This document shows, piece after piece, positions 15,194 to 22,317 of a stretch of DNA of 22,317 nucleotides. The stretch is from Candidatus Desantisbacteria bacterium CG1_02_38_46 (GTDB lineage Bacteria; Desantisbacteria; UBA1551; UBA1559). Position 1 is the first letter of the stretch. The number at the start of each line of letters is the position of its first letter. Below the pieces are notes generated by a model, which saw nothing but the letters and a program-made list of their open reading frames with translations, was not told where the DNA came from and searched no databases. A program made the translations under genes and the position numbers. The DNA lies in assembly GCA_001871015.1 (NCBI GenBank), contig MNUO01000070.1:1-22317 (forward strand), read 5' to 3'.

Positions 15194-16762
15194 ATGTCAT
15201 TCAGTAGAGCAAATGCAAGTCCAGCAACTGGAACAAGGAATCGCACTGCCTACAACCCTGGTTCAGGAATGTGTGTCACCTGTCTTGATGGGTGCGTAGG
15301 TCTGTGTGAAATTGGTAAATCCGCAATCAGGGGAAGAGAAGTTCTTTATCCCCAGCCTTTTGGTAAAATGACTGCTGGTTCGGAAAAGGATTATCCGGTA
15401 GATTTATCCCACTTCAACATTCAGGGAACCTGCGTGGGAGCAGTGGGTTTACCTGCGGACTCGGATAAGGCAATTTTCCCAGCAGTAGATGTTTCAACTG
15501 AAGTCGGTTCAAAAGGAAGTATTAAATTGAAAGTCCCCTACTTCACTGCTGCGGTTGGTTCCACAGACATTGCCAGACTTCATTGGGAATCGATTGCCAT
15601 CGGGTCAGCAATTTGCGGAACAATAGCTGTGATTGGAGAGAATGTTTGTGGCGTTGACCCCCAGAGTGAAATTAAAAAAGGGAGAGTTGTAAAATCTCCT
15701 GAGTTAGAAAGGCGCGTAAAAATCTACAAGAATTGGTACAAGGGATATGGGACACTTGCGGTGCAGATGAATGTGGAAGACACGCGCCTCGGTGTAGCAG
15801 AGTATGCCATTGAGAAACTCGGTGTTGAAACCTTAGAGTTGAAATGGGGGCAGGGTGCAAAGGACATTGGCGGAGAAATTAAATTGCCCAGTCTCGAGGG
15901 AGCTCTGGAACTGAAGAAAAAAGGTTACATTGTATATCCTGACCCTGAAGACCCTGTAGCACAGAAGGCATTCAAAGATGGAGATTTTAAGGAATTTGAG
16001 AGACACTCTCGACTGGGGATGGTAGATGAAGAAAGATTCTACAAGGAAGTGGAGCGGGCAAGGAAACTGGGAGCAAAATATGTCACGCTGAAAACCGGTG
16101 CTTATCGCCCCGCGGACCTGGCAAGGGCTGTGAAATTTGCCTCCAATGCTCGAATTGACCTGCTGACAGTTGATGGTTCAGGTGGTGGCACAGGAATGAG
16201 TCCCTGGCGAATGATGAATGAATGGGGTATTCCAACAGTGCAATTGGAGTGTCTGCTCTATCAATTCCTTAAGAAACTTGATGAAAAAGGTGCGTACATT
16301 CCACCCTGTGCTATGGCTGGCGGATTTTCTCTTGAGGACCATGTGTTCAAGGCATTTGCTTTGGGTGCACCTTACATTAAAGCGGTCTGCATAGGCAGGG
16401 CAACAATAGCTGCAGCAATGGTTGGAAACACTGTCGGAGAAATGGTAAAGAAAGGGAAAGTTCCACCAGAGTTTCAAAAATACGGTAAAACTCTAGACCA
16501 GGTTTTCTTCGGTGCAGCAAAGTTGAAGGAAAAATATGGCAAGGATTTTGAGAAAATGACTACTGGTGCCGTTGGAATGTACACCTACTACGAGCGTCTC
16601 ACCACCGGGCTGCAGCAGTTGATGGCTGGCGCAAGAAAATTTGCCCTAAAACATATCTCCAGAGACGATATAGTGGCATTGACTCGTGAAGCATCTGATA
16701 TTTCAGGTATTCCATTTGTAATGGAGTCTGACTGGAAGGAAGTAGAGAAAATTTTAAAATGA
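15194..16762 (+). CDS. Stand-alone FMN-binding glutamate synthase subunit (GltB central-domain family)
   Basis: This 522-residue protein is the FMN/synthase domain of glutamate synthase as a separate polypeptide, the kind seen in archaea and some anaerobes. It lacks the glutamine amidotransferase domain of GltB, so ammonia must come from a partner or free. The N-terminus has CVTCLDGCVGLC at residues 27-38, a cysteine pattern suited to a metal or Fe-S site. The FMN/phosphate region includes TVDGSGGGTGMSP and CAMAGGFSLEDHVFKAFALG. AGGAGG lies 5 bases before the ATG, and the gene is preceded by a 270-base attenuated leader. It overlaps the nucleotidyltransferase gene by ATGA. Reaction: 2-oxoglutarate plus ammonia and reductant to glutamate, inferred from the family. 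Confidence 0.88.
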   Translation: MSFSRANASPATGTRNRTAYNPGSGMCVTCLDGCVGLCEIGKSAIRGREVLYPQPFGKMTAGSEKDYPVDLSHFNIQGTCVGAVGLPADSDKAIFPAVDVSTEVGSKGSIKLKVPYFTAAVGSTDIARLHWESIAIGSAICGTIAVIGENVCGVDPQSEIKKGRVVKSPELERRVKIYKNWYKGYGTLAVQMNVEDTRLGVAEYAIEKLGVETLELKWGQGAKDIGGEIKLPSLEGALELKKKGYIVYPDPEDPVAQKAFKDGDFKEFERHSRLGMVDEERFYKEVERARKLGAKYVTLKTGAYRPADLARAVKFASNARIDLLTVDGSGGGTGMSPWRMMNEWGIPTVQLECLLYQFLKKLDEKGAYIPPCAMAGGFSLEDHVFKAFALGAPYIKAVCIGRATIAAAMVGNTVGEMVKKGKVPPEFQKYGKTLDQVFFGAAKLKEKYGKDFEKMTTGAVGMYTYYERLTTGLQQLMAGARKFALKHISRDDIVALTREASDISGIPFVMESDWKEVEKILK

Positions 16763-17214
16763 AAGCAAGTATTTTAATAAAGGAGGCTCTTCAGTTCTGC
16801 CAGGAAAAAGCAAGCTGGAGGGTCTCCGGAATATCGGATTTGCGTCGAGGAGATAAGTGGACTCACAGCACATTCCGCTATGGCCTGGCTCGCCAGATTT
16901 CCAATCATCTGCTTAATAACTACCGTGAAATTAAAGCAGTTTATATTTTCGGCAGTACACTGGAGGACAGGGCAGGTTCCACATCAGATGTTGATCTAAT
17001 CCTTGTGGTTCAGAAAAAGAACGAACTCCTTCTGCACTACATAAGGAAATTAAAAGCAGAAGTTTTGCGGGCATACAAAAAGTTGGCAGGAAATGGCACT
17101 GCCGGATTAACAGACCTGCTGGATGTAAACATCGTTGACGATGAAGAACTAAAACAGAAAAAGGGATGTGCATCGCTGATTGATTCTATTTACACACCTG
17201 CTATCAAAATTTAG
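16759..17214 (+). CDS. Small nucleotidyltransferase-fold protein in the glutamate synthase operon
   Basis: The 151-residue protein has the polymerase-beta/MNT nucleotidyltransferase signature: GSTLEDRAGSTSDVDLILVV at about residues 66-85 (GS, then D-x-D) and a later aspartate in LLDVNIVDD that could be the third metal ligand. Such proteins transfer AMP, UMP or similar groups to proteins, antibiotics or other targets. An N-terminal tryptophan/arginine-rich helix region precedes it. It overlaps the glutamate synthase gene by ATGA and is followed 13 bp later by a GAF-ANTAR gene, so a role in modifying a nitrogen-metabolism protein is possible but only inferred. No HEPN partner of a typical MNT-HEPN pair is seen. 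Confidence 0.8.
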   Translation: MKASILIKEALQFCQEKASWRVSGISDLRRGDKWTHSTFRYGLARQISNHLLNNYREIKAVYIFGSTLEDRAGSTSDVDLILVVQKKNELLLHYIRKLKAEVLRAYKKLAGNGTAGLTDLLDVNIVDDEELKQKKGCASLIDSIYTPAIKI

Positions 17215-17227
17215 TTGGAGGGGGGCG

Positions 17228-17923
17228 ATGAAAACACTCTCATCTGGAAAACAGATTGAGGCACTTTCCAAAATTGGCAAGGCAATTACATCATACACAT
17301 ACCTGGATGATGTGCTGAATTTTATTGTCTCAATTACGGCTGAGATTGTTGATTCAAAGATATGCTCTTTATTACTTCTGAATGAAAAAAAAGAACTTGT
17401 CATTAGAACAACCCAATCGGTGAGTGAAAGTTACAGAAGGAAAGACCCTATTAAACTTGGTGAGGGGATTGCAGGTAAGGTAGCAAAAGAAAATAAACCC
17501 ATCACAGTACTCGATGTCAAGGAGGACCTAAGATATATCAACCGTGAGATTGCTGAAATGGAAGGGCTCTGTTCATTGCTCAGCGTACCCTTGAGTATTA
17601 AGGGCAAAGTAATTGGAGTGCTCAATTGTTATACGGGTTCCCCGCACAATTTTACCGAAAAAGAAATAAATCTACTTACAACTATTGCAAATCAGTCTGC
17701 TGTTGTTATAGAAAATGCACAATTAATGCTCAAAACCCGGGAAATTCAGGAAGAACTGGAGACAAGGAAAATAGTAGAACGTGCTAAGGGAATACTGATG
17801 AGGATGCAAGGGCTAAGTGAAGAAGAGGCGTTCCGACGAATCCAGAAGAAAAGTATGAATATGCGTAAGCCAATGAAGGAAATTGCAGAAGCAATAATAC
17901 TGACGGAAGAATTAGGGAAATAG
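17228..17923 (+). CDS. GAF-ANTAR RNA-binding antiterminator 2
   Basis: This is a paralogue of the regulator at 14016, the same length (231 residues) and largely identical, especially in the ANTAR part. GAF occupies about residues 20-165 (LGEGIAGKVAKENKPITVLDV, SVPLSIKGKVIGVLNCY) and ANTAR about 176-231 (RKIVERAKGILM, GLSEEEAFRRIQ, MRKPMKEIAEAII). The ATG at 17228 is preferred to an upstream in-frame start at 17180, because GGAGGGGGG directly precedes it and the sequence matches its paralogue from there. It ends at the base before the carA ATG. Placed inside the operon that begins with a hexaloop leader, it is a likely autoregulatory antiterminator; the GAF ligand is unknown. Confidence 0.93.
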   Translation: MKTLSSGKQIEALSKIGKAITSYTYLDDVLNFIVSITAEIVDSKICSLLLLNEKKELVIRTTQSVSESYRRKDPIKLGEGIAGKVAKENKPITVLDVKEDLRYINREIAEMEGLCSLLSVPLSIKGKVIGVLNCYTGSPHNFTEKEINLLTTIANQSAVVIENAQLMLKTREIQEELETRKIVERAKGILMRMQGLSEEEAFRRIQKKSMNMRKPMKEIAEAIILTEELGK

Positions 17924-19081
17924 ATGAAAACGATTCTCGCATTAGAGGATGGAACTGTCTTTAAAGGAAAACCATTCGGTGCAACCGGTGAAAGATTTGG
18001 TGAGATTGTATTTAATACAAGTATGACCGGATATCAGGAAATTCTCACCGACCCTTCCTACAAGGGACAGATTGTCTGTATGACTTATCCTCTTATTGGA
18101 AATTATGGAGTCAGTCCTGAAGATTTTGAATCTCGTAAACCCTTTGTAGAAGGATTTGTTGTAAAGGAATGCAGTCGTATTTTTTCAAACTGGCGGGGCA
18201 AAATAAGTCTTGATGAATTTTTAAAAGAACATGACATCCTGGGTATTGAAGGAATAGACACACGAGAACTAACCTGTCATATAAGAAGTGCTGGAGCAAT
18301 GAAATCAGTTATTTCAACTGAAGACCTGGACGTGGACAGTCTCATATCAAAAGTGAAAGCATCCCATGGATTGATTGGTAGGGATCTGGTTAAAGAAGTG
18401 ACCTGCGAAAAAACATATAAATGGGAAGCAAATATCTCAGTAGTTCAGTCGCTCAATAGTTTAAAAACTAACCTTACACATAACACCTTACACCCTACAC
18501 GTTATAAGGTAGTTGTTCTGGATTGTGGGACCAAGCACAATATCCTAAACAGTCTCATCACAGTGGGCTGCGATATTACTGCTGTCCCTGCAAGAACAAG
18601 TGCAAAAGAAATTTTAAAGTATGAGCCAGATGGAATTCTCTTGTCCAACGGCCCTGGCGACCCCGCTGCTGTTCCGTATGTAGTGGATACTGTAAAAGAT
18701 TTAATACGATCGGCGATGGACGATGGACTACCGATGGCAATATTCGGCATTTGCCTTGGTCATCAGATACTGGGATTAGCACTTGGTGGGAAAACATATA
18801 AATTGAAGTTTGGCCATCACGGTGGAAATCATCCTGTTAAGGATTTGAGAACCGGAAGGGTTGCAATCACTGCACAGAATCACGGTTTTTGCGTGGACAT
18901 TGAATCACTAAATAAAGATGAGATAGAAATAACACACATAAACCTTTATGACAACACCCTTGAAGGAATGCGACATAAAAAATTACCAATCTTCTCGGTT
19001 CAATACCATCCCGAATCTTCTCCCGGCCCTCATGATGCGGGATATCTATTTGAGGAATTTGTGCAGATGATGGGAAAATAA
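17924..19081 (+). CDS. carA: Carbamoyl-phosphate synthase small subunit
   Basis: CarA hydrolyses glutamine and passes ammonia to CarB for carbamoyl phosphate, used in pyrimidine and arginine synthesis. The protein has 385 residues: the N-terminal CarA-specific domain (GEIVFNTSMTGYQEILTDPSY) and a C-terminal glutamine amidotransferase domain with Cys277 in FGICLGHQ and YHPESSPGPHD at the end. Between the domains, about residues 173-193 are an extra linker encoded partly by a period-7 tandem array, absent from typical CarA. FGHHGGNHPV replaces the usual FGHRGGNHPV. The gene starts directly after the GAF-ANTAR stop. Confidence 0.97.
   Translation: MKTILALEDGTVFKGKPFGATGERFGEIVFNTSMTGYQEILTDPSYKGQIVCMTYPLIGNYGVSPEDFESRKPFVEGFVVKECSRIFSNWRGKISLDEFLKEHDILGIEGIDTRELTCHIRSAGAMKSVISTEDLDVDSLISKVKASHGLIGRDLVKEVTCEKTYKWEANISVVQSLNSLKTNLTHNTLHPTRYKVVVLDCGTKHNILNSLITVGCDITAVPARTSAKEILKYEPDGILLSNGPGDPAAVPYVVDTVKDLIRSAMDDGLPMAIFGICLGHQILGLALGGKTYKLKFGHHGGNHPVKDLRTGRVAITAQNHGFCVDIESLNKDEIEITHINLYDNTLEGMRHKKLPIFSVQYHPESSPGPHDAGYLFEEFVQMMGK
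18473..18500 (+). repeat. Four 7-bp tandem units inside carA
   Basis: The units CTTACAC, ATAACAC, CTTACAC and CCTACAC lie end to end in the interdomain linker. The encoded threonine/asparagine-rich stretch has no counterpart in ordinary CarA. Confidence 0.75.
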
Positions 19082-19087
19082 AAAATT

Positions 19088-20797
19088 ATGCCTAAGCGCA
19101 CTGACATTCACAAAATCTTGATTATCGGCTCAGGACCAATTGTTATAAGCCAGGCCTGTGAATTTGATTATTCCGGAGCGCAGGCATGCAAAGCACTGCG
19201 AAACGAAGGTTTTGAAGTTGTTCTTATTAACTCCAATCCCGCCACAATTATGACTGACCCTGAAATGGCTCAGCATACATATATTGAACCAATCACGCCT
19301 CAGTTTGTTGAAAAAATCATTGTCAAGGAAAAACCCGACGCCCTGCTTCCAACCCTCGGAGGGCAAACTGCGCTCAACGTTGCCGTAAAAGCTGCCAAAT
19401 CAGGAATTCTTGAAAAATACAATGTTAAAATGATAGGTGCAAACCTGCAGGCAATTAAAAAAGCCGAAGACAGGGGATTGTTCAAAAACGCAATGTTAAA
19501 GATAGGATTGGATTTACCCAGAAGCAAGCAGGCATATAATACAAAGGAATCGCTTTCCATTGCTCGGGAAATAGGATTCCCCCTGATAATACGGCCGAGC
19601 TTTACTCTCGGTGGGACAGGCGGAGGAATAGCCTATAATATCGAAGAATTTGAAACAATTGCATCCAAGGGACTGGAAGAAAGTATGGTCAGTGAAATAT
19701 TAATTGAAGAATCCGTAATTGGATGGAAAGAATTTGAGCTAGAAGTGATGCGTGACATCAAAGATAATGTGGTCATTATTTGTTCAATTGAAAACTTTGA
19801 CTCTATGGGAATTCATACCGGAGACAGCATCACAGTTGCGCCAATCCAAACATTAACGGATAAGGAATATCAGAAAATGCGCGATGCCGCAATTGCGGTA
19901 ATCCGTGAAATAGGCGTGGAAACAGGCGGTTCAAATATCCAGTTTGCAGTAAATCCAGAAAATGGCAGAATGGTTATTATTGAGATGAATCCGCGAGTCT
20001 CGCGCAGTTCAGCACTTGCCAGCAAGGCAACCGGGTTTCCAATAGCAAAAATAGCTGCAAAACTCGCTGTAGGATGTACACTTGATGAAATTCCCAATGA
20101 TATAACAAAAGAAACTCCTGCTTCATTTGAACCAGTGCTTGACTATTGTGTGGTAAAAATTCCGCGTTTTACATTTGAAAAATTCCCAGGTTCAGACCCT
20201 ACCCTTACGATTTCTATGAAATCTGTAGGTGAAACCATGGCAATTGGCAGAACATTCAAAGAAGCACTGCAAAAAGGATTGCGCTCGCTGGAAATCGGAG
20301 CACAGGGACTGGATGATAAATTTATGCCTGTTCAATTAAAAATGCAAAATGGAAAATTAAAAATTGGCGAACAGACTCTGGAAGAAATAAAAGAAAGATT
20401 GAGGGTGCCGAATGCAAAAAGAGTTTTTTATATAAAATATGCTTTTCAGGCAGGTTTAGGTATTGAAGAAATTCATCATCTTACAAAGATTGACCCTTGG
20501 TTCTTGGACAATATAAAACAGATTGTGGAACTGGAAGGAGAAATTAGAAAAGAGTCAGAGAATCATAGAATCAGAGAGTCGGAGAGTCAAAAACCGAAAA
20601 TTCCAGCTGAATTATTAAGAAAGGCCAAGGAATATGGTTTCAGCGACCTTCAGATTGCCCGCTTACTCGGTTGCGACGAACTCGCCGTAAGGAACCTGCG
20701 CAAAAAATACAGAATTGAACCCACTTTTAAACTCGTTGATACCTGCGCTGCCGAATTTGAGGCAAAAACACCTTATTATTATTCTACATACGAGTAG
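19088..20797 (+). CDS. carB: Carbamoyl-phosphate synthase large subunit, N-terminal half
   Basis: This 569-residue protein corresponds to the first half of CarB only: the carboxy-phosphate ATP-grasp domain ([58 protein letters not shown]) plus the oligomerisation domain, ending in [20 protein letters not shown] at a TAG stop. Full CarB is about 1,070 residues. Separate carB1 and carB2 genes are known in Aquifex and Methanocaldococcus, so this may be a natural split, with the carbamate-phosphorylating half elsewhere; no trace of that half follows in any frame I read. Two short-period repeats (20339-20366 and 20549-20588) lengthen loops of the oligomerisation domain. It follows carA by 6 bp. 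Confidence 0.93.
   Translation: MPKRTDIHKILIIGSGPIVISQACEFDYSGAQACKALRNEGFEVVLINSNPATIMTDPEMAQHTYIEPITPQFVEKIIVKEKPDALLPTLGGQTALNVAVKAAKSGILEKYNVKMIGANLQAIKKAEDRGLFKNAMLKIGLDLPRSKQAYNTKESLSIAREIGFPLIIRPSFTLGGTGGGIAYNIEEFETIASKGLEESMVSEILIEESVIGWKEFELEVMRDIKDNVVIICSIENFDSMGIHTGDSITVAPIQTLTDKEYQKMRDAAIAVIREIGVETGGSNIQFAVNPENGRMVIIEMNPRVSRSSALASKATGFPIAKIAAKLAVGCTLDEIPNDITKETPASFEPVLDYCVVKIPRFTFEKFPGSDPTLTISMKSVGETMAIGRTFKEALQKGLRSLEIGAQGLDDKFMPVQLKMQNGKLKIGEQTLEEIKERLRVPNAKRVFYIKYAFQAGLGIEEIHHLTKIDPWFLDNIKQIVELEGEIRKESENHRIRESESQKPKIPAELLRKAKEYGFSDLQIARLLGCDELAVRNLRKKYRIEPTFKLVDTCAAEFEAKTPYYYSTYE
20339..20366 (+). repeat. Four 7-bp tandem units inside carB, first array
   Basis: The units AAAATGC, AAAATGG, AAAATTA and AAAATTG are end to end and encode the stretch around KMQNGKLKI, at a place where typical CarB is several residues shorter. 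Confidence 0.72.
20549..20588 (+). repeat. Five 8-bp tandem units inside carB, second array
   Basis: The units AAAGAGTC, AGAGAATC, ATAGAATC, AGAGAGTC and GGAGAGTC (consensus AGAGARTC) are end to end. They encode the polar stretch [13 protein letters not shown] in a loop of the oligomerisation domain. Confidence 0.78.
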
Positions 20798-21022
20798 GAG
20801 AACCCCTGCAAGATTGATCAGGATAGAACATCGAAGTGTGCTCAAATTTCCTGCTGGCTACCCATATCAGAATTTACTTCATCAAGTGACCAGAAAAATT
20901 GAAAGTCTTAAAATTTGAAAAATTTGTCCAAATTCAAAAAGTTTGTACCGACAAGACAAGGTCAATCTCGGCGAAAGATTTGGCAAGATAGAAAAAAATG
21001 AAAAATGATTGAAGGGATTAAT
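20798..21022 (+). other. Spacer between carB and murI, no clear gene
   Basis: No recognised gene, promoter of consensus quality or second half of carB is seen here. An AT-rich imperfect hairpin, TTTGAA...TTCAAA (20914-20938), has no U-tract. A short frame running past the carB stop to 20918 has no known homology. Confidence 0.5.
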
Positions 21023-21826
21023 ATGGATAAGCGACCCATAGGAATATTTGACTCAGGCATTGGTGGCTTGACTGTTGCAAAAGAAATTTTCGCTTGTTTA
21101 CCTCGTGAAGATATTGTCTATTTCGGGGATACGGCGAGAGTCCCGTATGGGACAAAAAGTCCTCAGACCGTTAAAAAATTTTCATGCAGTAATACAAAAT
21201 TTCTGATGAGCCAGAAAGTTAAAATTGTGATAGTTGCCTGCAATACTGCTTCTGCAACAAGCTTTGGTAAATTGCGGGCGGAATTTCCGTCTATCCCCAT
21301 AATAGGAGTTATAGGTCCTGCCGTTAAACTTGCCCTGATGTGCACTAAAAATAAAAAAATCGGAGTTATAGGTACCGAAAGTACTATTTCAAGCAATGCA
21401 TACTTAAAAGAAATAAGGAAGTTCAAATCAAATGTTTCTCTTTTTGGACAATCCTGCCCTTTGTTTGTGCCTCTCGTTGAAGAAGGATGGATTGACAGAA
21501 AAGAAACCCTTTTAATTGCAAAAAAATATTTAACACCGCTAAAAAGAAAGAAAATAGATGCTCTGATTCTTGGATGCACTCACTACCCCATGCTTAAAAG
21601 CGTAATTAAAAAAATTATGGGAAAGGGAGTAGCCGTGATTGATTCTGCAAGAGCAGTTGCAGAAAAGTGTAAAAAAGTGTTAGAAGAAAAGGGGTTATTT
21701 AACGGAAAAAAGAGGAATGGCTGGCATAAATTTTTTGTCAGTGACAATCCCCTGAGATTCAAGAGAGCAGGGCAGAAATTTCTGGGACGCAAAATAGATA
21801 AGGTTGCCCAAATTGATATAGGTTAA
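21023..21826 (+). CDS. murI: Glutamate racemase
   Basis: MurI interconverts L- and D-glutamate for peptidoglycan. The 267-residue protein has all family landmarks: PIGIFDSGIGGLTV at the start with the conserved Asp10-Ser11, the two catalytic cysteines Cys73 in VACNTAS and Cys185 in GCTHYPML, and YFGDTARVPYGTKS. The ATG at 21023 is chosen over one at 21005 because the family homology begins there and AAGGG lies 7 bases upstream. It is separated from carB by 225 bp and may have its own weak promoter, which I cannot identify. Confidence 0.96.
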   Translation: MDKRPIGIFDSGIGGLTVAKEIFACLPREDIVYFGDTARVPYGTKSPQTVKKFSCSNTKFLMSQKVKIVIVACNTASATSFGKLRAEFPSIPIIGVIGPAVKLALMCTKNKKIGVIGTESTISSNAYLKEIRKFKSNVSLFGQSCPLFVPLVEEGWIDRKETLLIAKKYLTPLKRKKIDALILGCTHYPMLKSVIKKIMGKGVAVIDSARAVAEKCKKVLEEKGLFNGKKRNGWHKFFVSDNPLRFKRAGQKFLGRKIDKVAQIDIG

Positions 21827-21835
21827 ATTGTAGTG

Positions 21836-21859
21836 GCAGAGATTGCTCTGCAGATTTTT
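21836..21859 (+). terminator. Possible terminator after murI
   Basis: GCAGAG (21836-21841) and CTCTGC (21846-21851) form a 6-bp stem with a 4-base loop, followed by AGATTTTT. The stem is short, so this is uncertain. Confidence 0.4.
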
Positions 21860-22174
21860 CGGCAGCTCATCGACTGCGGAAAAACAGAAAAAAGAATTCC
21901 TCCCACCTATGTTCCTTCAAGAAATACAATTTTTTTAAGCATTGCCCTTTCATATGCTGAAGCAATCAGAGCCCGGGCAATTTTCATCGGAGCAAATGCA
22001 ATTGACTTCAGCGGTTATCCTGACTGCAGACCGAATTATTATACCGCTTTCAAAAAAATAGTACAACTTGGAACAAAGTGCGGAGTGGAAGGGAATCCGA
22101 TTTCAATTCTCGCGCCATTATTAAAAAAGACAAAGGCACAAATTATAGAATTGGGAAGAAAACTTGGGAGTTCC

Positions 22175-22220
22175 ACAAAAAATGCCGTGGGCTTGACAAA
22201 ATTAATTTTTATGTTATACT
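22175..22220 (+). promoter_or_regulatory. Third promoter of the same type, with the shared upstream box
   Basis: ACAAAAAATGCCGTGG (22175-22190) repeats the box at 14865. It is followed by TTGACA (22193-22198), 16 bases and TATACT (22215-22220). It reads out of the window to the right. Confidence 0.8.
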
Positions 22221-22252
22221 ATAAAAAATAATGGTTAAGATAAGGGAATAAC

Positions 22253-22305
22253 ACAATACAAGGGAGTGTTGTAAAAAGACGATGGTGTCCGAATTCCCGG
22301 AACAC
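22253..22305 (+). promoter_or_regulatory. Third candidate ANTAR leader (edge of window)
   Basis: ACAATAC (22253-22259) pairs with GTGTTGT (22266-22272), closing the hexaloop AAGGGA (A1, G4). A weak second hairpin, GAC/GTC (22278-22280/22287-22289), closes the hexaloop GATGGT. Its right arm overlaps a larger stem, GTGTCCG/CGGAACAC (22285-22291/22298-22305). The hairpin-1 3' arm and linker (AGTGTTGTAA) are the same as in the 14.9-kb leader. Any U-tract and the controlled gene lie beyond the edge. Confidence 0.55.
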
Positions 22306-22317
22306 ATGGGGTTATAA

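Larger units (their letters stand above)
21833..22231 (+). pseudogene. queC: QueC fragment truncated at both ends
   Basis: From about residue 14 to residue 112 the frame matches the C-terminal part of 7-cyano-7-deazaguanine synthase: PPTYVPSRNTIFLSIALSYA, FSGYPDCRPNYYTAF, GVEGNPISIL and KAQIIELGRKLG. The N-terminal PP-loop (SGGxDS) is absent; the frame begins right after murI and reads through a terminator-like hairpin. After KLG (22168) the homology stops where the zinc-binding cysteines should follow, and the remaining codons run through the next promoter. It cannot be an active QueC by itself. The frame has no internal stops, so truncation may be recent, or it is an assembly junction. Confidence 0.75.

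Noticed and set aside
20715-20918. Short plus-strand frame running past the carB end
   Set aside because: Most of it overlaps carB in another frame, the remainder shows no family I know, and it lacks a ribosome site.
20914-20938. Terminator after carB
   Set aside because: The imperfect AT-rich hairpin has a three-base bulge and no following T-run on either strand.

Overview
The window looks like chromosomal DNA of a bacterium, AT-rich, with consensus sigma-70 promoters, strong AGGAGG ribosome sites and tight operons with ATGA/GTGA overlaps. LL-diaminopimelate aminotransferase, a stand-alone FMN glutamate synthase, a half-length carB, GAF-ANTAR regulators and in-frame repeat insertions suggest an uncultivated candidate-phylum lineage (Omnitrophota-like is my guess). 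No rRNA, tRNA or marker protein here can settle the taxonomy.

Left part, minus strand (1-8708): a potassium-channel gene leads into a coaE frame that continues into dapL without a stop, then an unrecognised gene and a small duplicated membrane protein broken by a frameshift. A new consensus promoter then drives abiEi, abiEii, a HI0933/BaiN-type flavoprotein, a 29-codon remnant resembling the start of a LigD phosphoesterase, queF, a SEC-C protein and a DUF362 ferredoxin protein that runs off the left edge.

Centre and right, plus strand (8796-20797): two operons collect glutamine-using enzymes by chemistry rather than by pathway. The first is hisH-guaA-pyrG-purF and ends with a GAF-ANTAR gene. 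The second is a glutamate synthase FMN subunit, a small nucleotidyltransferase, a second GAF-ANTAR gene, carA and the N-terminal half of carB. Each operon starts with a consensus promoter followed by a leader RNA that can form a small hairpin with an A1/G4 hexaloop overlapping an intrinsic terminator. That is the target architecture known for ANTAR antiterminators. A third leader with the same promoter box lies at the right edge (22175-22317) and drives something outside the window. My main proposal is that this is an ANTAR-controlled glutamine-amidotransferase regulon in which each operon encodes its own antiterminator.

The right end (20798-22317) has an unassigned spacer, murI, a queC fragment truncated at both ends, and the third promoter/leader. 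Several genes carry repeats: a 60-bp palindrome inserted in frame in dapL, period-7 and period-8 arrays in carA and carB, and a two-hairpin REP-like element found once between the abiE genes and twice in tandem after the first GAF-ANTAR gene.
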